64,000 nucleotides of DNA from Streptomyces capitiformicae (GTDB lineage: Bacteria > Actinomycetota > Actinomycetes > Streptomycetales > Streptomycetaceae), in NCBI RefSeq assembly GCF_002214185.1, contig NZ_CP022161.1, positions 4,711,767 through 4,775,766 on the forward strand. Direction: 5' to 3'. Shown piece by piece: positions 9,114 through 17,174 of this stretch. A model generated the notes under the pieces. That model was not told where the DNA came from and searched no databases. It saw only the letters and a program-made list of their open reading frames with translations. Each line of letters starts with the position of its first letter. Within the stretch, counting starts at the first letter, position 1. Made by a program: the position numbers and the translations under genes.

Positions 9114-10313
9114 ATGAGTCAGGACATCCGAGACTTCGTGACCTCGTCGTGCGACCTGTTGGCCCTGGGTGAGCCGACGCACCGTGAACCGGCCTTCGCA
9201 TGGGTCCGAAACGAACTGTTCGTGCAACTCGTCGAGCACGGCTTCCGATCCATCGCCCTCGAAACCGACCGCGTCGCCGCGCTCACCGTGAACGACTTCG
9301 TCCAGGAGGGGATCGGCACCCTCGACGCGGTCATGACCGAAGGCTTCTCCCACGGCTTCGGACAACTGGACGCCAACAGGCACCTGGTCGCATGGATGCG
9401 CGAGTACAACCAGAACCAACCCCCGACGGAACGCCTCACCTTCCACGGCTTCGACGCCCCCATGGAAACCACCAGCGCCCCCAGCCCCCGGCGGTACCTC
9501 GAACACGCCCGCGACTACCTCACACGCGACCTCGCCCTCGCCGCCGACGCGGACCTCGCCCTCGCCCTCGATCTGGACGTCGACTTCGCGAGCCTCCTCG
9601 GCGACGACGAACGATGGAGCCGCCAAGAGGCGGTCTGGCACGCGGCCATGTCGGTCGGCGCCACGCCCGAGGCCGAGAAGCTCCGATCCCTCGCGGACGA
9701 CATGCTCACCTCGCTCTACGCCCGCGCACCACAACTGATCGCGTCGACCTCCCGGGCCGAGTGGCGCCGAGCCAAGACCCACCTCACGGCCGGCCTCGGC
9801 CTGCTCCGCTACCACAAGCAGGCATCACAGCGCATCGAGGAAGCCGCACGCATATCCAGCCTGGGCGCCACCCGGGACGCGCTGATGGCCCAGAACCTCC
9901 TCGACATCCGAGCCGTCGAGGCCCACCGGGGCCCGACCCTGCTCTTCGCACACAACGTCCACCTCCAGCCAACCCTGATCACCATGCCCATGGCGGACAT
10001 GGTCACCAACTGGTACGGCGCCGGCGACATCATGAAGTCGCTGTCGGACGAGCACCACACCTTCGTCGCCGGCAGCCTCGGCCGGAACGAGACGTTCGGC
10101 CTGCGAGAACCCGAACCGGACACCTACGAGGGCTTCCTGCAGCGCCGTATCACGCCATGGGGCCTGACTACGACGACCACGTTCCCCTCTTCCGCCCGCA
10201 CCCGCACCGACCCCACCCCGGAACAGGGCTACTTCCCTCTCGACGAGGCGACCCTCGCCGGGGCGGACGCGATCCTGCACATCAACGACGGCCCAACCAT
10301 CACCACGCCCTGA
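9114..10313 (+). CDS. Erythromycin esterase family protein
   Basis: The 399-residue protein resembles the EreA/EreB and succinoglycan-esterase-like superfamily, with the N-terminal catalytic signature LLALGEPTHREPAF near residues 16-29 and the later strands SIALETDRVA, FHGFDAP and GPTLLFAHNVHLQ. Family enzymes open macrolide lactones by a Glu/His-assisted hydrolysis, but most genomic members have unknown substrates. ATG 9114 has a short GAGG site four bases upstream; the longer frame from 8946 overlaps the divergent promoter and is rejected. Control by the adjacent tandem-MerR protein is likely from the divergent arrangement. A weak GC-rich hairpin follows the stop. It may give low-level macrolide resistance; that is inference. 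Confidence 0.85.
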   Translation: MSQDIRDFVTSSCDLLALGEPTHREPAFAWVRNELFVQLVEHGFRSIALETDRVAALTVNDFVQEGIGTLDAVMTEGFSHGFGQLDANRHLVAWMREYNQNQPPTERLTFHGFDAPMETTSAPSPRRYLEHARDYLTRDLALAADADLALALDLDVDFASLLGDDERWSRQEAVWHAAMSVGATPEAEKLRSLADDMLTSLYARAPQLIASTSRAEWRRAKTHLTAGLGLLRYHKQASQRIEEAARISSLGATRDALMAQNLLDIRAVEAHRGPTLLFAHNVHLQPTLITMPMADMVTNWYGAGDIMKSLSDEHHTFVAGSLGRNETFGLREPEPDTYEGFLQRRITPWGLTTTTTFPSSARTRTDPTPEQGYFPLDEATLAGADAILHINDGPTITTP

Positions 10314-10793
10314 CAGGCCGGCGGGACCCCAAGGGGCGTGCTCCTCCCGGAGGTTGGGGACACGCCCTCTCCCGCACACTCCCCACCCGGCGACCATGTC
10401 CCCATGACGACCCCCTACCGTTCCTGTGGACTGAGCAGAAGCGAGTCCACTCTGCCGCGCGCCCCGAACGGTCTTGGGCGTACTGGTCCCCGGCGTACTC
10501 GACCCCGGGGCGGCGACACGGATCGTGTCCGTGGTCCGGGCCCGGGAGGCCCCCGCGGCCGGAGGCCGCTGATGAACGCTGCCCTACGCGACCTGGCCAG
10601 GTGGGTACGGCCAGAGGCGACGGGGAGGCCCCGAACCATCACTCCGGTGGAGCGGGGGCCCCGCACACTGGCGCCGTACCCGGCGTCCCGGATCGCACGA
10701 TCCCCGTAGCCCGAACGGCCCAGGACGCCGCAAGCACAGAAGCCGACCATCACACGATCGAGTCGAACCGTCCTCGTTCACGCTTCCTCGTGA
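10314..10793. other. 480-bp stretch without a supported gene
   Basis: Open frames exist on both strands because of the high GC content, but none shows a recognisable domain, a plausible ribosome binding site and wobble-position GC bias together. An imperfect hairpin (agggcgtg type arms near 10335 and 10370) may end transcription of the esterase gene. The stretch leads into a decayed methyltransferase gene, so it is probably eroded coding DNA. Confidence 0.5.
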
Positions 10794-11152
10794 GCAGCTG
10801 GCAACCCCTCTCACACCGCCCGAGCCCACTCCTTCAACGCGGCCGCAGCCCAGTACGCGGCGAATCGCCCCTCCTACCCACCCGCCCTCCTGGACACCAT
10901 CGAAGACCTGGCCGCCCGTCCCTTCCACGGCTCACGAACGGTCGACATAGGCGCCGGCACCGGCATCGCCGCGAGGTCTCCCTGGACACCCACCTGGCCA
11001 ACATCGCCAGCCACTCGGCGTTCCTCGTCCTGGGTGAAGAGGCCACCGCCGAGTTCCTCACCGAGGAGCGAGCCCACCTCCGATGGCTCTTCCCTACCGA
11101 AACCATCGAAGAGACCTACGACGTAGACCTACTGGTGGCCATCCGCCCCTGA
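10794..11152 (+). pseudogene. Decayed class I SAM-dependent methyltransferase
   Basis: Two pieces in different frames belong to one methyltransferase family. The first (about 10821-10970) reads SFNAAAAQYAANRPSYPPAL and the SAM-binding motif TVDIGAGTGIA. The second (about 10978-11152) reads THLANIASHSAFLVLGEE and ends in YDVDLLVAIRP, the usual C-terminus of that family. The middle, roughly 120-150 residues, is missing and the junction changes frame. The first piece has no start codon; an in-frame TGA lies at 10791-10793. The last 37 bp overlap the 3' end of the opposite SulP gene. It is a deletion remnant, not a working enzyme. Confidence 0.8.
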
Positions 11153-12720
11153 GCCCCCAGCCGCTCCAGCTTCTGCCCCTCCAACCCCTCCCGACTGTCT
11201 CCGCCCGTCCCCGCAAGGCCCCCGCGACCGACCTTATCCGGCCCTGCCGGCCCCTCAAGCTCGCCCTTCTCACCCACCGTGCCGCTCTCCTGAACGCGCC
11301 CAGCCCTCCAGGCCGCCAAAGCCGCCGCACACGCGTGATCCACATGCCGCAACCCGCCCAACTCCAGCCGCACATCCCGGTCTTGGGGCACCCCCTCCAA
11401 CGCGTCCAGCAACTTCGGCAACCGCAGGAACGTCGCGTTCCCGACCACACGCACCACCACTCCCGCGTTCCCCTGGTCCTCGGTCTCGACCTGCACATGG
11501 CTGATGTCCCACGCGGTTTTCGCCACGGCCAACGCGAGCCCCACCAACACGCCTTCGAACAGATTCCAGGCCACGATCGCCAGGGCCGTGACCCCGAGGA
11601 CGACCACCTCTCCGCGATGCCGCCCTCGCCACAACACCACCAGCTCCCGTACGGGCACGAGCTTGCACCCCGCATACACCAGCAGCCCGGCCAACGCCGC
11701 CACCGGAATCACTTCGAGCACCCCGGGCAAAAGGGCCGCGAACACCAGCAACCACACCCCGTGCAGCACCCGCGAGGCCTTGGTCCGTGCCCCCGCCCGC
11801 ACGTTCGCCGCACTCCGTACGATCACCGCGGTCATCGGCAAGGCCCCGAGCACCCCACACACGACGTTCCCGGCCCCCTGCGCGACCAGTTCCCGGTCGT
11901 AGTCGGTCCGCGGCCCGTCATGCAGCTGATCCACGGCCGCCGCACTGAACAACGACTCGGCGGACGCGATCAGCGCGAACGCGAGCACCGTCCCTACGAC
12001 CCCCATCTGCGAGAGCAACGCCAGATCATCGACCGACGGCACCCGCACGGCCTCCAGCAACCCCTGCACCTCGACCCGCCGGACCCCCAGGTCGAACACC
12101 CCGGTCACCACGGCCGCACCCCCGACTGCCACCAACGGCGCCGGCACGAAACGCGCCCCCCGACGCCATCGAGGCCACACCACCAGTACGACGACGGTCG
12201 CGCCCCCGACCGCGAGGGCAACGGGATCCACAGCCCCCGGCAACGAACCGAGTCCCGTGACCTTCTCGACCGCACCTCCCCCGGGCGCGGCAACGTCCCC
12301 CATGGCGTACACCTGCCCCGCCACCAGCACCAGCCCGATCCCGGCGAGCATCCCCTGCACCACGGCCACGGACACCGCCCGGAACCACCGCCCGAGCCGC
12401 AACACCCCCAACCCGAGCTGCACCACTCCGGCCCCGAGCACCAGCACACCCAGCGCCGACAGCCCATACGTCCGTACGGCCTCGTACACCAGCACCGTCA
12501 ATCCGGCCGCCGGCCCGCTGACCTGCAGACTGCTCCCGGGCAACCCCCCGACGACCAGCCCACCCACGATCCCGGTGACCAGCCCCAACTCGGCGGGTAC
12601 TCCCGACGCCACCGCGACCCCGACACATAAGGGCAACGCCACAAGAAAGACGACGAGCGAGGCGGCCAACTCCCCCCGCCACAAAGAGTGAAGTCGAAAT
12701 GGGTTTGAGGCATTACGCAT
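11116..12720 (-). CDS. SulP family inorganic anion transporter with STAS domain
   Basis: The 534-residue membrane protein begins RNASNPFRLHSLWRGELAAS and has the SulP signature region (VALPLCVGVAVASGVPAE, then GLVTGIVGGLVVG and SGPAAGLTV) and about 11-12 hydrophobic helices to residue 400. A short C-terminal STAS domain follows (VVVRVVGNATFLRLPKLLDAL, LGGLRHVDHACAAAL), then a low-complexity tail. The family carries sulfate, bicarbonate or other anions across the plasma membrane. ATG 12720 is preferred over GTG 12732 because the GGAGG site sits ten bases before it. That site is buried in a hairpin (12721-12735). It overlaps the end of the decayed methyltransferase on the other strand. The ion carried is not determined. 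Confidence 0.92.
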   Translation of the reverse strand: MRNASNPFRLHSLWRGELAASLVVFLVALPLCVGVAVASGVPAELGLVTGIVGGLVVGGLPGSSLQVSGPAAGLTVLVYEAVRTYGLSALGVLVLGAGVVQLGLGVLRLGRWFRAVSVAVVQGMLAGIGLVLVAGQVYAMGDVAAPGGGAVEKVTGLGSLPGAVDPVALAVGGATVVVLVVWPRWRRGARFVPAPLVAVGGAAVVTGVFDLGVRRVEVQGLLEAVRVPSVDDLALLSQMGVVGTVLAFALIASAESLFSAAAVDQLHDGPRTDYDRELVAQGAGNVVCGVLGALPMTAVIVRSAANVRAGARTKASRVLHGVWLLVFAALLPGVLEVIPVAALAGLLVYAGCKLVPVRELVVLWRGRHRGEVVVLGVTALAIVAWNLFEGVLVGLALAVAKTAWDISHVQVETEDQGNAGVVVRVVGNATFLRLPKLLDALEGVPQDRDVRLELGGLRHVDHACAAALAAWRAGRVQESGTVGEKGELEGPAGPDKVGRGGLAGTGGDSREGLEGQKLERLGAQGRMATSRSTS

Positions 12721-12735
12721 GAGGTGACGCACCTC
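12721..12735 (-). promoter_or_regulatory. Hairpin covering the Shine-Dalgarno of the SulP gene
   Basis: The sequence gaggtgacgcacctc is a perfect dyad (6-bp arms, 3-nt loop). In the mRNA the GAGGTG arm contains the Shine-Dalgarno sequence and the CACCTC arm directly touches the AUG at 12720. Either an RNA hairpin hiding the ribosome binding site or a protein operator is possible. Confidence 0.55.
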
Positions 12736-13100
12736 CGGCAGTCAACGGTCAAATCAACAGGAGTGCCCGACAGGAGATGACGCGGTCCCGCGCCGGGGGA
12801 GGGGCCCGGCGAACGAGCACAAGAGCTCACAACGGAGACCGCCACACACCACCGCGGCGATTAGACGAGGCCCTACGACCACGCTCTGCAACCAATTGTC
12901 ACTCAAAGCGAGCAGTGGCGGCACCCCTTTCTCGCCCTCGTTGACGGCGGCGGATGCGCACACCCCCGGAATCCCGCCTTCCGATCACCCCGTCGCGCGC
13001 CCCGCGCCCCTCGCCACCCCCACCACGCCCCTCCCGCTCCCGCACCCCTGCAGCCCCGGCCCGCCTGTGGTCCTTGACGCTCCACCGAAGCCGACGCATT
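12736..13100. other. Intergenic region between the divergent SulP and ABC genes
   Basis: About 365 bp hold the promoters of two divergent units. I see no supported gene. The stretch is unusually rich in short C/A runs; the only ordered signals are the hairpin at its left end and the palindrome at its right end. Confidence 0.4.
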
Positions 13101-13118
13101 ATTCATCACATGATGAAT
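13101..13118 (+). promoter_or_regulatory. AT-rich palindrome overlapping the ABC ATPase start codon
   Basis: ATTCATCA and TGATGAAT are perfect 8-bp arms around a CA centre, and the ATG codons at 13110 and 13113 lie within it. It stands out in GC-rich DNA and there is no Shine-Dalgarno upstream, so the transcript may be leaderless and the site an operator. Confidence 0.5.
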
Positions 13119-13913
13119 TACTCGCAGAAGAAGCCTCCACCGCCCCCCACGCCCGCCATCCAGGCCGACAGCCTCACCGTCATCCGAGGCCCCCGCACGG
13201 TTCTCCGGAGCCTCGACTTCGCGGTACCCCACGGCCAGATCACCGGCCTCCTGGGCCCCTCCGGCTGCGGCAAGTCGACCTTGATGCGAGCGATCGTCGG
13301 CACCCAGGCCAAGGTCACCGGAACCCTGCAAGTCCTCGGCCACCCCGCGGGCGCCCCCGCCCTCCGCTCCCGCATCGGCTACGTCACCCAGGCGCCCTCC
13401 GTCTACAACGACCTGACGGTCCGCCAGAACCTCGCCTACTATGCCGCGATCCTCGACCCCGGCCGCACCGCCACCGAACGCCGCCACGAGAACGTCACCC
13501 GAGCCATCGCCGACGTGGACCTCACCTCCCACGCCGACACACTCGCCGGCAACCTCTCCGGCGGCCAACGCAGCCGCGTCTCCCTGGCCGTGGCCCTCCT
13601 CTGCACCCCCGAACTCCTGGTCCTCGACGAACCCACCGTCGGCCTGGACCCGGTCCTCCGCCGCGACCTCTGGGACCTCTTCCACACGATCGCCACCCAG
13701 CGCCGGGCGACGCTCCTGATCTCCTCCCACGTCATGGACGAGGCCGAGCGCTGCCACCGCCTCCTCCTGATGCGCGAAGGCGAGATCCTCGCCGACGACA
13801 CCCCCGAGGCCCTCCGCACCCGCACCCACGCGGAAACAGTCGAGGCAGCCTTCCTGCACCTGGTGGACGAGGCGACCGCCACCGACGCACCCCACAAGGA
13901 GCCGGCACGATGA
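13110..13913 (+). CDS. ABC transporter ATP-binding protein (drug/lipid exporter type)
   Basis: The 267-residue protein has Walker A GPSGCGKST at 49-57, a Q-loop in YVTQAPS near 91-97, the signature LSGGQ at 149-153, Walker B LLVLDEP at 169-175 and the switch His in SSHVMDEAE near 200. It energises the ABC-2 permease encoded directly downstream with a four-base overlap (ATGA), and the pair would export a drug, lipid or polymer. The start is ATG 13110 or 13113; the frame is open upstream to 12954 but without family similarity. The start lies inside an 18-bp palindrome and lacks a good ribosome binding site. The substrate is unknown. Confidence 0.93.
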   Translation: MMNYSQKKPPPPPTPAIQADSLTVIRGPRTVLRSLDFAVPHGQITGLLGPSGCGKSTLMRAIVGTQAKVTGTLQVLGHPAGAPALRSRIGYVTQAPSVYNDLTVRQNLAYYAAILDPGRTATERRHENVTRAIADVDLTSHADTLAGNLSGGQRSRVSLAVALLCTPELLVLDEPTVGLDPVLRRDLWDLFHTIATQRRATLLISSHVMDEAERCHRLLLMREGEILADDTPEALRTRTHAETVEAAFLHLVDEATATDAPHKEPAR

Positions 13914-14707
13914 CCCCCACGAAGAACGCGCACGCACCCGCACCCCCGGCCACGTCCCGCCCGAGAGCCCTCAACCACTCTCGTACGACGGCCACGGCGG
14001 CCCGAGTCCTCCGCCAACTCGGCCACGACCCCCGCACGATCGCCCTGCTCCTCCTCATCCCGTGCGTGATGCTGTTCCTGCTCCGCTACGTCTTCGACGG
14101 CAGCCCACGCGTCTTCGACTCCATCGGCGCCTCACTCCTCGGCATCTTCCCGCTGATCACGATGTTCCTGGTCACCTCGATCGCGACCTTGCGCGAACGC
14201 ACCTCCGGCACCTTGGAACGCCTCCTCGCCATGCCTCTCGGCAAGGGCGACCTCATCGCGGGCTACGCCCTCGCCTTCGGCACGCTCGCGATCATCCAGT
14301 CCACACTCGCCACAGGTCTGGCGGTCTGGTTCCTCGACCTGGACGTCACCGGCTCCCCCTGGCTCCTTCTCGTCGTCGCCCTCCTCGACGCCCTGCTGGG
14401 CACCGCCCTCGGCCTCTTCGTCTCGGCCTTCGCCGCCTCCGAGTTCCAGGCCGTCCAGTTCATGCCGGCCGTGATCTTCCCCCAACTCCTCCTCTGCGGC
14501 CTCTTCACTCCCCGCCCCGACATGCACCCCGCCCTCGAAGCCCTCTCCAACGTCCTCCCCATGTCCTACGCGGTTGACGGCATGAACGAGGTCCTCCTCC
14601 ACACCGACATGACCGCCAACTTCATCCGAGACGCCGCGATCGTCGCCGGCTGCGCCCTCCTGGTCCTCACCTTGGGAGCAGCAACCCTGAGGCGCCGAAC
14701 GACGTAG
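13910..14707 (+). CDS. ABC-2 type transporter permease
   Basis: The 265-residue membrane protein has an N-terminal cytoplasmic segment (about 35 residues, Pro/Arg-rich) and about six hydrophobic helices. The stretch ERTSGTLERLLAMPLGKGDL after the second helix is characteristic of ABC-2 permeases of the daunorubicin/nodulation type, and NVLPMSYAVDGMNEVL before the last helix is also typical. Its ATG overlaps the stop of the ATPase gene, so the two subunits are coupled. Together they make a simple exporter, perhaps for self-resistance; no biosynthetic genes adjoin it. The frame continues upstream to 12896 only by chance. Confidence 0.92.
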   Translation: MTPTKNAHAPAPPATSRPRALNHSRTTATAARVLRQLGHDPRTIALLLLIPCVMLFLLRYVFDGSPRVFDSIGASLLGIFPLITMFLVTSIATLRERTSGTLERLLAMPLGKGDLIAGYALAFGTLAIIQSTLATGLAVWFLDLDVTGSPWLLLVVALLDALLGTALGLFVSAFAASEFQAVQFMPAVIFPQLLLCGLFTPRPDMHPALEALSNVLPMSYAVDGMNEVLLHTDMTANFIRDAAIVAGCALLVLTLGAATLRRRTT

Positions 14708-14921
14708 CTACGCCTAGCTGCGGGCAGTCGTGCCGCTGGGGCGATGGGGGAGGGTGGGCGCAGCGGCACCTCGGAGCGCCGAGTTGCGCGCCCCTCCGCC
14801 CGGCCTCACCCGCCGGGCACCTGTCCAGGCCACATCCCGCCCACCGGACACCAAAGCCACCCCCCGCCCCCTGATGCGAGGATGACCCCAGGACGACGCA
14901 CCCCCGGAGGGCACCCGCACC

Positions 14922-15734
14922 ATGACCCAGAAAGTCGCAGTCCTCGGCACCGGCAAGATCGGCGAGGCCCTGCTCAGCGGCATGATCCGAGCCGGCTGGG
15001 CCCCCGCGGACCTCCTGGTCACCGCCCGCCGCCCCGAACGCGCCGAAGAACTACGCACCCGCTACGGCGTCACCCCGGTCACCAACCCCGAGGCCGCGAA
15101 GACCGCCGACACCCTGATCCTGACGGTCAAGCCCCAGGACATGGCCACCCTCCTCGACGAACTCGCCCCGCACACCCCCGCCGACCGCCTGGTCATCAGC
15201 GGCGCGGCGGGCATCCCCACCTCCTTCTTCGAAGAGCGCCTGGCCGCAGGCACTCCAGTCGTCCGTGTCATGACGAACACCCCCGCCCTCGTCGACGAGG
15301 CCATGTCCGTCATCTCCGCCGGCAGCCACGCGAGCGAGGCCGATCTCGCGCACGCCGAGGAGATCTTCGGCGCCGTGGGCAAGACGCTCCGCGTCCCCGA
15401 GTCCCAGCAGGACGCCTGCACCGCCCTCTCAGGCTCGGGTCCGGCGTACTTCTTCTACCTGGTCGAAGCCATGACCGACGCGGGCATCCTCCTCGGCCTG
15501 CCCCGCGACAAGGCCCACGACCTCATCGTCCAGTCCGCCATCGGCGCGGCCACGATGCTCCGCGACAGCGGCGAACACCCCGTCAAACTCCGCGAAAACG
15601 TCACCTCCCCCGCAGGTACGACGATCAGCGCCATCCGCGAACTCGAGAACCACGGGGTGCGCGCCGCGCTGATCGCCGCCCTGGAGGCCGCGCGCGACCG
15701 CAGCCGCGAGCTGGCCTCCGGCAACAACAGCTGA
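14922..15734 (+). CDS. proC: Pyrroline-5-carboxylate reductase
   Basis: The 270-residue protein has the N-terminal Rossmann motif VAVLGTGKIGEALLSGM for NAD(P)H and the family signature of the C-terminal helical domain, LSGSGPAYFFYLVEAMTDAG near 170-190, with LRENVTSPAGTTISAI near 225-240. It makes L-proline from 1-pyrroline-5-carboxylate in the cytoplasm. The length is normal. The start at ATG 14922 fits the Rossmann strand. It converges on trpS, and a shared terminator fills the 39 bp between them. Confidence 0.97.
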   Translation: MTQKVAVLGTGKIGEALLSGMIRAGWAPADLLVTARRPERAEELRTRYGVTPVTNPEAAKTADTLILTVKPQDMATLLDELAPHTPADRLVISGAAGIPTSFFEERLAAGTPVVRVMTNTPALVDEAMSVISAGSHASEADLAHAEEIFGAVGKTLRVPESQQDACTALSGSGPAYFFYLVEAMTDAGILLGLPRDKAHDLIVQSAIGAATMLRDSGEHPVKLRENVTSPAGTTISAIRELENHGVRAALIAALEAARDRSRELASGNNS

Positions 15735-15743
15735 CCTCGCTTG

Positions 15744-15772
15744 CAGCGCCGCTCGCTCAGCTGGCGGCGCTG
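15744..15772. terminator. Bidirectional terminator between proC and trpS
   Basis: Arms cagcgccgc (15744-15752) and gcggcgctg (15764-15772) pair perfectly over 9 bp with an 11-nt loop. It lies between the two convergent stop codons and touches that of trpS. Confidence 0.8.
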
Positions 15773-15773
15773 T

Positions 15774-16769
15774 TCAGGCAGCCAACAACCCGATCGCCCG
15801 ATACGCCGCATCCACCCTCGGCCGAGCCATCTCTCTGGCCTTCTCCGCACCCAACCGCAACACCCCCTCCACGTACGCAGGATCCGCGCACAAGTCCTTG
15901 TGCCTCTCCTGTACGGGCCTGAGGAGCTCGACCACGGCCTCTGCGGTGTCCTTCTTCAAAGCTCCGTACGATTCATATACACCGCTCAGGTCCTCGGGGT
16001 TCCCGCCCTCGCACGCCGCGAGGATCTCCAGCAGATTGGCGAGCCCGGGCCGCCCTTCCCGGTCGTAGACGACATCCCGCCCACTGTCGGTCACGGCCCG
16101 CATGATCTTCTTCCGCACCACGTCCGGCTCGTCCAGCAGATAGACGATTCCCGGCCCCACGTCGTCCGTCTTCCCCATCTTCGAAGTCGGCTCCTGCAGG
16201 TTCATGACCCGAGCCCCGACCTTCGGATGCGTCGCCCGCGGCACGACGAACGTGTGCCCGTACCGCTGGTTGAACCGCACCGCCAGATCCCGAGTCAGCT
16301 CCACATGCTGCGTCTGGTCGTCACCCACCGGCACCTCATCGGTCCCGTACGCCAGGATGTCCGCCGCCATCAGCACGGGATACGTCAGCAACGACAGCCG
16401 GACACTCCCACCCCGCTCCCGTTCCCGCGCGGCCTTCTCCTTGTACTGGATCATCCGCCGCATCTCGCCGTCGCTGGCCACGCACTCCAACAGGTACGAC
16501 AACCGCGCGTGCTCATCCACATGACTCTGTACGAAGACGGTGCACAGCTCCGGATCCAACCCCGAGGCCAGCAACAACGTCGCCGCCTGCCGACTGAGCC
16601 TGCGCACCCGCGCCGGATCGTGGTCCACGGTCAGCGCGTGCAGATCCACGATGCAGAACAGCGCATCCGTCCCGTGCTGATCGACCTCGGCCCACCGCCG
16701 TACGGCTCCCAGGTAGTTCCCGAGCGTCAGATGCCCTGTCGGCTTGATCCCGCTGAAGACCCGCGTCAT
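15774..16769 (-). CDS. trpS: Tryptophanyl-tRNA synthetase
   Basis: The 331-residue class Ic synthetase has the HIGH-equivalent region in FSGIKPTGHLTLGNYLGA at residues 5-22, the substrate-binding DLHALT and DILAYGTDEVPVGDDQTQH regions, and the KMSKS-equivalent loop TSKMGKTDD near residue 195. It charges tRNA-Trp. Its mRNA leader encodes a 13-residue peptide with two adjacent Trp codons followed by four mutually complementary segments, so expression should rise when charged tRNA-Trp is scarce. To my knowledge such ribosome-mediated attenuation has been reported for an auxiliary, indolmycin-resistant TrpRS of Streptomyces coelicolor; the presence of the same leader suggests this is that auxiliary form. 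It converges on proC. Confidence 0.96.
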   Translation of the reverse strand: MTRVFSGIKPTGHLTLGNYLGAVRRWAEVDQHGTDALFCIVDLHALTVDHDPARVRRLSRQAATLLLASGLDPELCTVFVQSHVDEHARLSYLLECVASDGEMRRMIQYKEKAARERERGGSVRLSLLTYPVLMAADILAYGTDEVPVGDDQTQHVELTRDLAVRFNQRYGHTFVVPRATHPKVGARVMNLQEPTSKMGKTDDVGPGIVYLLDEPDVVRKKIMRAVTDSGRDVVYDREGRPGLANLLEILAACEGGNPEDLSGVYESYGALKKDTAEAVVELLRPVQERHKDLCADPAYVEGVLRLGAEKAREMARPRVDAAYRAIGLLAA

Positions 16770-16833
16770 CTCTCATCCTCCTGGTCAGGACCGCCGCCAC
16801 CTGCCGGCCGTCCCCCTGGAGGGAGATACGAGA

Positions 16834-16893
16834 ACGGCCGCCGGGGCGGCGGCCGTCGAGTGCATACGTGAGCACGGCCGCCGTCAGGCGGCC
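16834..16893 (-). promoter_or_regulatory. Ribosome-mediated transcription attenuator of trpS
   Basis: Read along the mRNA (minus strand): segment 1, GGCCGCC at 16893-16887, overlaps the last leader codons; segment 2, CGGCGGCCGT at 16883-16874; segment 3, ACGGCCGCCG at 16856-16847; segment 4, CGGCGGCCGT at 16843-16834. Segments 2 and 4 are identical, so 3 can pair with either: 2:3 is the antiterminator, 3:4 is a 10-bp perfect terminator stem with a 3-nt loop, and 1:2 blocks 2. A ribosome stalled on the Trp codons would cover segment 1 and free segment 2. Confidence 0.9.
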
Positions 16894-16925
16894 CACCACT
16901 GCTGGTGACACGTACGCGTAGTCAT
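16884..16925 (-). CDS. Leader peptide of trpS (Trp-Trp attenuator peptide)
   Basis: A 13-residue frame, MTTRTCHQQWWAA, starts at ATG 16925 and stops at TGA 16886-16884. Two adjacent TGG codons at positions 10-11 lie exactly where a stalled ribosome would mask segment 1 of the attenuator. Trp is a rare residue, so a Trp-Trp pair in so short a frame directly upstream of trpS is unlikely by chance. The peptide itself need have no function. The ribosome binding site is weak (a GAGG about 17 bases upstream). Confidence 0.88.
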   Translation of the reverse strand: MTTRTCHQQWWAA

Positions 16926-16966
16926 GGGGGCCAGGCTACGCCTCGGAGGTACCGCCCGGCAGCGAG

Positions 16967-16995
16967 TTGACACACCCAGGGCCGATCCGTAGTGT
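16967..16995 (+). promoter_or_regulatory. Consensus-like sigma-70 promoter, plus strand
   Basis: TTGACA at 16967-16972 and TAGTGT at 16990-16995 are separated by exactly 17 bp. It points rightwards, away from trpS, into the rRNA-leader remnant, and probably belonged to the upstream promoter set of the lost rRNA operon or to the small frame at 17013. Confidence 0.6.
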
Positions 16996-17012
16996 TCTCC
17001 GAGTTGTCCGAC

Positions 17013-17174
17013 GTGAGCGCCGACCCTCGGTCGGTCCCCGGACAGCATTCCGCAGGTAACCACCAACAATCGACGACCCGTCGTCGTGCTGTTGGCATGC
17101 GTATTTACGGAATGAGGAATCCGCGTTCGAAAGGACGCAGCCCCCGATTAGCTCGGGAGCTCGGAATCCGCTAA
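17013..17174 (+). CDS. Small basic open frame of doubtful status
   Basis: A 53-codon frame from GTG 17013 (open also from GTG 16992, which lies inside the promoter -10 element) ends in a very basic tail, RNPRSKGRSPRLARELGIR. No ribosome binding site or family is recognised. It lies in what seems to be the upstream part of an rRNA promoter region, so it may be chance. Confidence 0.2.
   Translation: MSADPRSVPGQHSAGNHQQSTTRRRAVGMRIYGMRNPRSKGRSPRLARELGIR

Noticed and set aside
9200..11152. 650-codon plus-strand frame running across the esterase gene and the decayed methyltransferase
   Set aside because: Only its last 60 codons (methyltransferase tail) look like protein; the rest is an out-of-frame reading of the esterase gene.
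11083..12630. 515-codon plus-strand frame opposite the SulP gene
   Set aside because: His/Pro/Arg-rich antisense frame; the minus-strand SulP protein explains the region.
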